From positions 2,480,001-2,544,000 of the forward strand of contig NZ_CP074404.1 of assembly GCF_018388465.1 (NCBI RefSeq): 64,000 bases of DNA. The letters are read 5' to 3'. This DNA comes from Cellulomonas fengjieae. GTDB lineage: Bacteria; Actinomycetota; Actinomycetes; Actinomycetales; Cellulomonadaceae. A program made the translations under genes and the position numbers. The notes under the pieces were generated by a model, which saw nothing but the letters and a program-made list of their open reading frames with translations, did not search any database and was not told where the DNA came from. Below are positions 59,958-64,000 of the stretch, one piece after another; positions within the stretch are counted from its first letter, which is position 1; each line of letters opens with the position of its first letter.

Positions 59958-61610
59958 TCAGCCGGGGAACGTCGGGTACGAGGCGCCGGCCACGGCGCTG
60001 ACCTGTGCCCACGTCGAACCGACGAGCCGCCGCAGTCCGCCGTCGGTGGTGCTCACGTAGATGACCGAGCTGCCGGCCAGGTCGGCCAGGCCGGCCACCT
60101 CGGGCAGCGGCCTCGTCGGACCCGCGACGGGGACCAGGTGCACGGCGGCCTCGCCGACCGACGTGCCGACCACCCCGAGCAGCAGCTCCTCGGACCAGAC
60201 CACCGACGTCGCGTCCGCCAGCGAGGCGCCCGCGCGGACCGGCTCGCCCAGCTGCTGCGGCGCGCCCGACTCGTCGCGCGTGATCGCCGCGACGTCGAGC
60301 TGCACGCCGTCGGCACCGGTGGACACGACCGCGATCCGGACCCCGTCGCGCGCCACCCGCACGGCCCGGACGGACCGCCCCTCGAGCCAGTCCGCGGTGA
60401 CCCGCACCGGCTCGGCGTCCACCCGCGCGGCCAGCAGGCCGGTCCCCGGCTGGGCGGTCCACGCCCACCCGAACCGGTCGACCGACGGGGCGACGAGCGC
60501 GGGTCCGGTCAGCAGCGTCTGGGCGGGCGCCTCGGCGGTGGGGACCGTGGTCAGCGTCGCCGGCCCGGAGAGCATGACGCGCACCGACCCGTCCTCGTTG
60601 CTGGCGGGGCTGCGCGGGTCGAGGCCGTCGAGCGGCTCGATCCCCGGGACCGGCTCGGGCTCGCCGTCCACCAGCGCGACGATGCGGCCGTCCTGGACGA
60701 ACTCGACGTTGCTCGGCGGGGCGGAACCGCCCTCCAGCTCCGCGGCACCCTCGAGCGGCACGTCGTCGGCGAAGACCTGCACGGAGCCGATGCCGGCGAC
60801 CGGCCGCAGGCTCGCGTCGATCTGGGCCAGCAGGAGGTCACGGTCGGCGCGCGTCACCGCGAGCGCGGGCTCGAGCCGGACCTCGGCGACGCCGTCGTCG
60901 ACCGGCACGGCTGCCGGCGTGAGCTCGACGCCGTCGGGCACCGCGGTCACGACCGCATCCTGCAGCCAGGCGGAGGGACCGTCGAGGAGCTCACGGACGA
61001 TCGACGTGGAAAGGTTCTTCTCCGGGAACCAGCGTTCCTCGGGGACCAGGAACGTCTCGTCCGGGGACAGGAAGTACAGCGCGGCCGACCGGTAGCTGCG
61101 GCTGAAGTCCTCCTGCTGGAGGATCAGCCCGTCGGGGGTGGTGGCGATCCGCCACTCGCCCGCGTCGTCCTGGACCATCCCGAACGTCACGGACTCGCGT
61201 CCGTCGAGCGGGGCCTCGGCGTAGACGCCGTCCTGGTCCACCCGGGCGAGGACCGGGACGTCGATCGTGATCTCGGTCTGCGTGCTGGCGGGGGCGGGCT
61301 CCACCGGGCCCGAGACGACGACGCCCGCCGAGGGGTTCCAGGAGGCCTTCGTCTCCCCCGCCAGGTACTCCCGCGCGGTCACGAAGTTGTCGGTGAAGCC
61401 CGCGGCGCCCGCGGCGAGGAAGCCGTCGACGATCTCCGCGGGGGTGTCGCCCGACTGCGGTCCCTCGGCGAGCACGTCGATGTCCGAGGGCTCGGACACC
61501 TCTGTGTCGCCCTGCTCGACGGAGCCGGACGTGGGGATGGCGGAGCAGGCGCCCAGGAGGGCGACGCCGAGCGCCATCACGAGGCCGCGGTGCAGCCGGG
61601 TGCGGGTCAT
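59958..61610 (-). CDS. lpqB: Lipoprotein LpqB (MtrAB-associated)
   Basis: A 550-residue lipoprotein. Signal with lipobox LLGACS, lipid Cys22. Residues about 45-190 and a GerMN domain (about 190-330, SIVRELLDGPSAWLQDAVVT) are followed by a beta-propeller-like C-terminal half. In mycobacteria LpqB binds the extracellular part of MtrB and tunes MtrA. The ATG overlaps the mtrB stop (ATGA). Confidence 0.94.
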   Translation of the reverse strand: MTRTRLHRGLVMALGVALLGACSAIPTSGSVEQGDTEVSEPSDIDVLAEGPQSGDTPAEIVDGFLAAGAAGFTDNFVTAREYLAGETKASWNPSAGVVVSGPVEPAPASTQTEITIDVPVLARVDQDGVYAEAPLDGRESVTFGMVQDDAGEWRIATTPDGLILQQEDFSRSYRSAALYFLSPDETFLVPEERWFPEKNLSTSIVRELLDGPSAWLQDAVVTAVPDGVELTPAAVPVDDGVAEVRLEPALAVTRADRDLLLAQIDASLRPVAGIGSVQVFADDVPLEGAAELEGGSAPPSNVEFVQDGRIVALVDGEPEPVPGIEPLDGLDPRSPASNEDGSVRVMLSGPATLTTVPTAEAPAQTLLTGPALVAPSVDRFGWAWTAQPGTGLLAARVDAEPVRVTADWLEGRSVRAVRVARDGVRIAVVSTGADGVQLDVAAITRDESGAPQQLGEPVRAGASLADATSVVWSEELLLGVVGTSVGEAAVHLVPVAGPTRPLPEVAGLADLAGSSVIYVSTTDGGLRRLVGSTWAQVSAVAGASYPTFPG

Positions 61611-63325
61611 CGGACCTCCTGCCGGTCGCCGTCGGACGCTGCCGTGTCGAGCTCGTCGGACTCCAGGTCCGGGAGCCCTGCGGGGTCGGTCCGCGAGCGC
61701 ACGGCGGGCACCGGGACGGCGTCGACCACCGGCGGCTCGTCGGGCGCCAGCGACAGCGGCGACGAGGTGAGCCGGATGCCCGCACGGCGCGGCAGGGTGA
61801 GCCGGAAGCTCGCACCGCGACCCGGCCGGCCCCACGCCTCCAGCCAGCCGCCGTGCAGGTGGGCGTCCTCGAGCGAGATCGCCAGGCCGAGGCCGGTGCC
61901 GCCCGTGGTCCTCGCCCGCGCGGGATCCGCGCGCCAGAACCGGTCGAACACGTGCGCCGCCTCGTCCTGGGTCATCCCCACCCCACGGTCGCGCACGGTG
62001 ATCGCGACCGCGTGCGCGTCGGCACCGACGGTCACCTCGACCGTGCTGCCCTCCGCGTGCTCGACCGCGTTGACCAGCAGGTTGCGCAGGATGCGCTCCA
62101 CCCGGCGCGGGTCGATGTCGGCGACGCAGCGCTCCTCCGGGACGACCACGTGCAGCCACGCGCCGCGCCGCTCGGCCAGGCTCGCCGCCTGGTCCACCGC
62201 CTGGATGACCACGTCGCGCACGTCGCGCCCCTCGGCGTCGAGCACCGCCGCGCCCGCGTCGAACCGGCTGATCTCGAGCAGGTCGGCCAGCAGGTCCTCG
62301 AAGCGGTCGAGCTGGGTCTGCAGCAGCTCGGCCGAACGCTTCACGGCCGGGTCGAAGTCGGCGCGGGCCGCGTGAATGACCTCGCCGGCCATCCGGATCG
62401 TCGTCAACGGTGTGCGCAGCTCGTGCGACACGTCGGAGACGAACCGGCGCTGCAGCGTCGAGAGCTCCTCCATGCGGTGGATCTGGTCCTGCAGGCTGTC
62501 CGCCATCTCGTTGAACGAGCGGGCGAGCGTGGCCATCTCGTCCTCGCCCTTCTCGGGCATGCGCTCGGACAGGTGCCCGTCGGCGAGCCGCTCGGCCACC
62601 TCGGCGGCGCGGCGCACGGGCCACACCGTCTGCCGCGTGACCAACCAGGTCATGCTGCCCAGGAGCGCCACCAGGATGACCGCCGCGAGCCCGAGCGTGC
62701 GCTGCAGGAAGTCCAGCCGGTCCTGCTCCGACTGCAGGCTGTAGAGGAAGTAGAGCTGGTAGGTGCCGTCGACCGGCACGGTCACGTCCTGGCCGACCAT
62801 GACGCCCGGGGCGACGCCCCCGTCCTCGCTCGGGATCGCGACCGACTGCCACTGCTGTCCGCCGCGCGCGGTCGCGGTGCGCAGCGCGGGGCTCACGAGC
62901 GGGACGAGGGTCTGGTCGGACGCCGCGCCCGAGATGTCGAGGGGACCGCCCTGCTGCCCCGGGGCGCGCAGGAGGAAGACCTCCCGCCGGTCGGACCCAC
63001 CGGTCCGCTGGGCGCTGCCGACGTCCCGGATGAGGCGCTGCACGTCCGTGGCGACCGTCGCCGTCGAGGAGTCGAACGTCGACTGCGCCTGCAGCGTGGA
63101 CCGGGCGCTCTCCTGGAGCACCTGCTCGAGCCGCGCGTGGAACAGCCCGTCCGCCATGCGCTCACCGACGTACGCACCGACCAGCGCCAGGGCGGCCAGA
63201 CCGATCGCGAGCGTCGAGGTGATGACCCGGAGCTGCAGCGAGGAACGCCACAGCCGCGACCAGGACCGGACCCGGCGCCGCACCCGGACCCGGACGAGCC
63301 GCCAGGCGCCGCTCACCCGGACCAT
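61607..63325 (-). CDS. mtrB: Sensor histidine kinase MtrB
   Basis: A 572-residue membrane kinase. Two helices (about 32-55 and 205-230) bracket an extracellular domain. The HAMP region precedes HisKA with the phospho-acceptor His in VSDVSHELRTPLTTIRMAGE (near residue 298). ATPase motifs are NLLVNAVEHAEG, DRGVGMTQDEAAHVFDRFWR and GGTGLGLAISLEDAHLHGG. Regulates cell envelope and division genes with MtrA, 16 bases upstream. Confidence 0.95.
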   Translation of the reverse strand: MVRVSGAWRLVRVRVRRRVRSWSRLWRSSLQLRVITSTLAIGLAALALVGAYVGERMADGLFHARLEQVLQESARSTLQAQSTFDSSTATVATDVQRLIRDVGSAQRTGGSDRREVFLLRAPGQQGGPLDISGAASDQTLVPLVSPALRTATARGGQQWQSVAIPSEDGGVAPGVMVGQDVTVPVDGTYQLYFLYSLQSEQDRLDFLQRTLGLAAVILVALLGSMTWLVTRQTVWPVRRAAEVAERLADGHLSERMPEKGEDEMATLARSFNEMADSLQDQIHRMEELSTLQRRFVSDVSHELRTPLTTIRMAGEVIHAARADFDPAVKRSAELLQTQLDRFEDLLADLLEISRFDAGAAVLDAEGRDVRDVVIQAVDQAASLAERRGAWLHVVVPEERCVADIDPRRVERILRNLLVNAVEHAEGSTVEVTVGADAHAVAITVRDRGVGMTQDEAAHVFDRFWRADPARARTTGGTGLGLAISLEDAHLHGGWLEAWGRPGRGASFRLTLPRRAGIRLTSSPLSLAPDEPPVVDAVPVPAVRSRTDPAGLPDLESDELDTAASDGDRQEVR

Positions 63326-63341
63326 GGCGCCGTCCGTGAGC

Positions 63342-64000
63342 TCACGTCGAGGCCACGCCCGCCTTGTAGCCGACCCCGCGGACGGTGACGACGATCTCGG
63401 GCTGCTCGGGGTCGTTCTCGATCTTGGACCGCAGGCGCTGCACGTGGACGTTCACCAGGCGCGTGTCCGCGGCGTGCCGGTAGCCCCAGACCTTCTCCAG
63501 CAGGACCTCGCGGGTGAAAACCTGCCAGGGCTTGCGGGCGAGCGCGACCAGCAGGTCGAACTCGAGCGGCGTCAGCGAGACGGGACGACCGGCACGCTGG
63601 ACCCGGTGCCCGGGGACGTCGATCGTCACGTCACCGATCGCGAGGTGCTCGGGGGCGGGCTCGTCGCTGCGGCGGAGCCGCGCCCGGACGCGGGCCACGA
63701 GCTCCTTGGGCTTGAAGGGCTTCGAGATGTAGTCGTCGGCGCCGGACTCCAGCCCGAGCACGACGTCGACCGTGTCGCTCTTGGCGGTGAGCATCACGAT
63801 CGGCACGCCCGACTCGGCGCGGATCTGCCGGCAGACCTCGTTGCCGTCCTTGCCCGGGAGCATCAGGTCGAGCAGGACGAGGTCGGGCTGGGTGGCGCGG
63901 AACACACCGATCGCCTCGTCACCGTCCTCGCAGAACACCGGGTCGAAACCCTCCGAGCGCAGCACGATGCCGATCATCTCGGCCAGCGCGGTGTCGTCGT
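63342..64000 (-). CDS. mtrA: Response regulator MtrA (N-terminus truncated by the window)
   Basis: An OmpR-family regulator. The visible part begins inside the acidic pocket (DDTALAEMIGIVLRSEGF); about ten residues are beyond the right edge. LVLLDLMLPGKDGNEVC has the phospho-acceptor Asp, and SKPFKPKELVARVRARL is conserved. The winged helix contains LTPLEFDLLVALARKPWQVF and RLVNVHVQRLRSKIENDPEQ. Essential partner of MtrB in related species. Confidence 0.96.
   Translation of the reverse strand, partial: DDTALAEMIGIVLRSEGFDPVFCEDGDEAIGVFRATQPDLVLLDLMLPGKDGNEVCRQIRAESGVPIVMLTAKSDTVDVVLGLESGADDYISKPFKPKELVARVRARLRRSDEPAPEHLAIGDVTIDVPGHRVQRAGRPVSLTPLEFDLLVALARKPWQVFTREVLLEKVWGYRHAADTRLVNVHVQRLRSKIENDPEQPEIVVTVRGVGYKAGVAST

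Overview
The window is a stretch of chromosome from a very GC-rich Gram-positive actinobacterium. Gene content and order (obgE-rpmA-rplU beside a long RNase E/G, mtrAB-lpqB-comF-hpf-secA, a yceD-rpmF-rnc-mutM operon next to a SepIVA-like gene, ndgR divergent from leuCD, HU with a lysine-rich tail) point to Micrococcales. Cellulomonadaceae is my best guess, but that is inference from gene order and composition. I see no transposase, integrase, prophage, CRISPR array or rRNA. The DNA looks like core chromosome, with one possible accessory gene at the left edge.

Layout. 1-192 is the truncated start of a small peptide gene that looks like a RiPP precursor. 488-9052 is a minus-strand block: tRNA-Ala, a histidine phosphatase, rsfS, a disordered membrane protein, nadD, a 50-residue membrane protein, proA, a tandem GNAT protein, proB and obgE. 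Then come rpmA-rplU with a clear promoter and a 1067-residue RNase E/G. 13788-21444 (plus) is cydABCD, followed without a gap by a DevS/DosT-like GAF histidine kinase. Its probable DevR-like partner (21475-22140) lies convergent to it. 22147-30273 holds a 2-hydroxyacid dehydrogenase, the mutM-rnc-rpmF-yceD operon, a SepIVA-like gene, coaD, an acetyltransferase, rsmD and an ABC exporter. recG, a FakA-like gene and divergent rpmB follow. 34691-43685 carries thiL, a DUF3515 lipoprotein, a fatty acid desaturase, ddl, a cystathionine gamma-synthase-like enzyme, gpsA, plsC and murA. 43780-47771 carries an HU protein with ten DAKK repeats, leuDC and the divergent IclR-type regulator ndgR. Two tRNAs (Glu-CTC and Gln-CTG) precede a small island with an orphan CpaE-like ATPase, a SAF-domain protein, a small HTH protein and a LysM protein. 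The window ends with secA, a DMT transporter, a YcaQ-like glycosylase, hpf, comF, lpqB, mtrB and truncated mtrA.

Most interesting point. Upstream of cydA is GGGACTTTGGTCCC, which differs at one position from the core of the mycobacterial DosR/DevR box. It is centred about 41.5 bp before the transcription start predicted from a TAGCGT -10 element. The operon it would control ends in a kinase that keeps the DevS/DosT haem-ligand His and distal Tyr, and the DevR-like regulator is next door. Together they look like a self-contained oxygen or redox circuit controlling cytochrome bd oxidase. A second recurring pattern is a TANNNT-type hexamer exactly 6-8 bases before the start codon of many genes, which suggests widespread leaderless transcripts.
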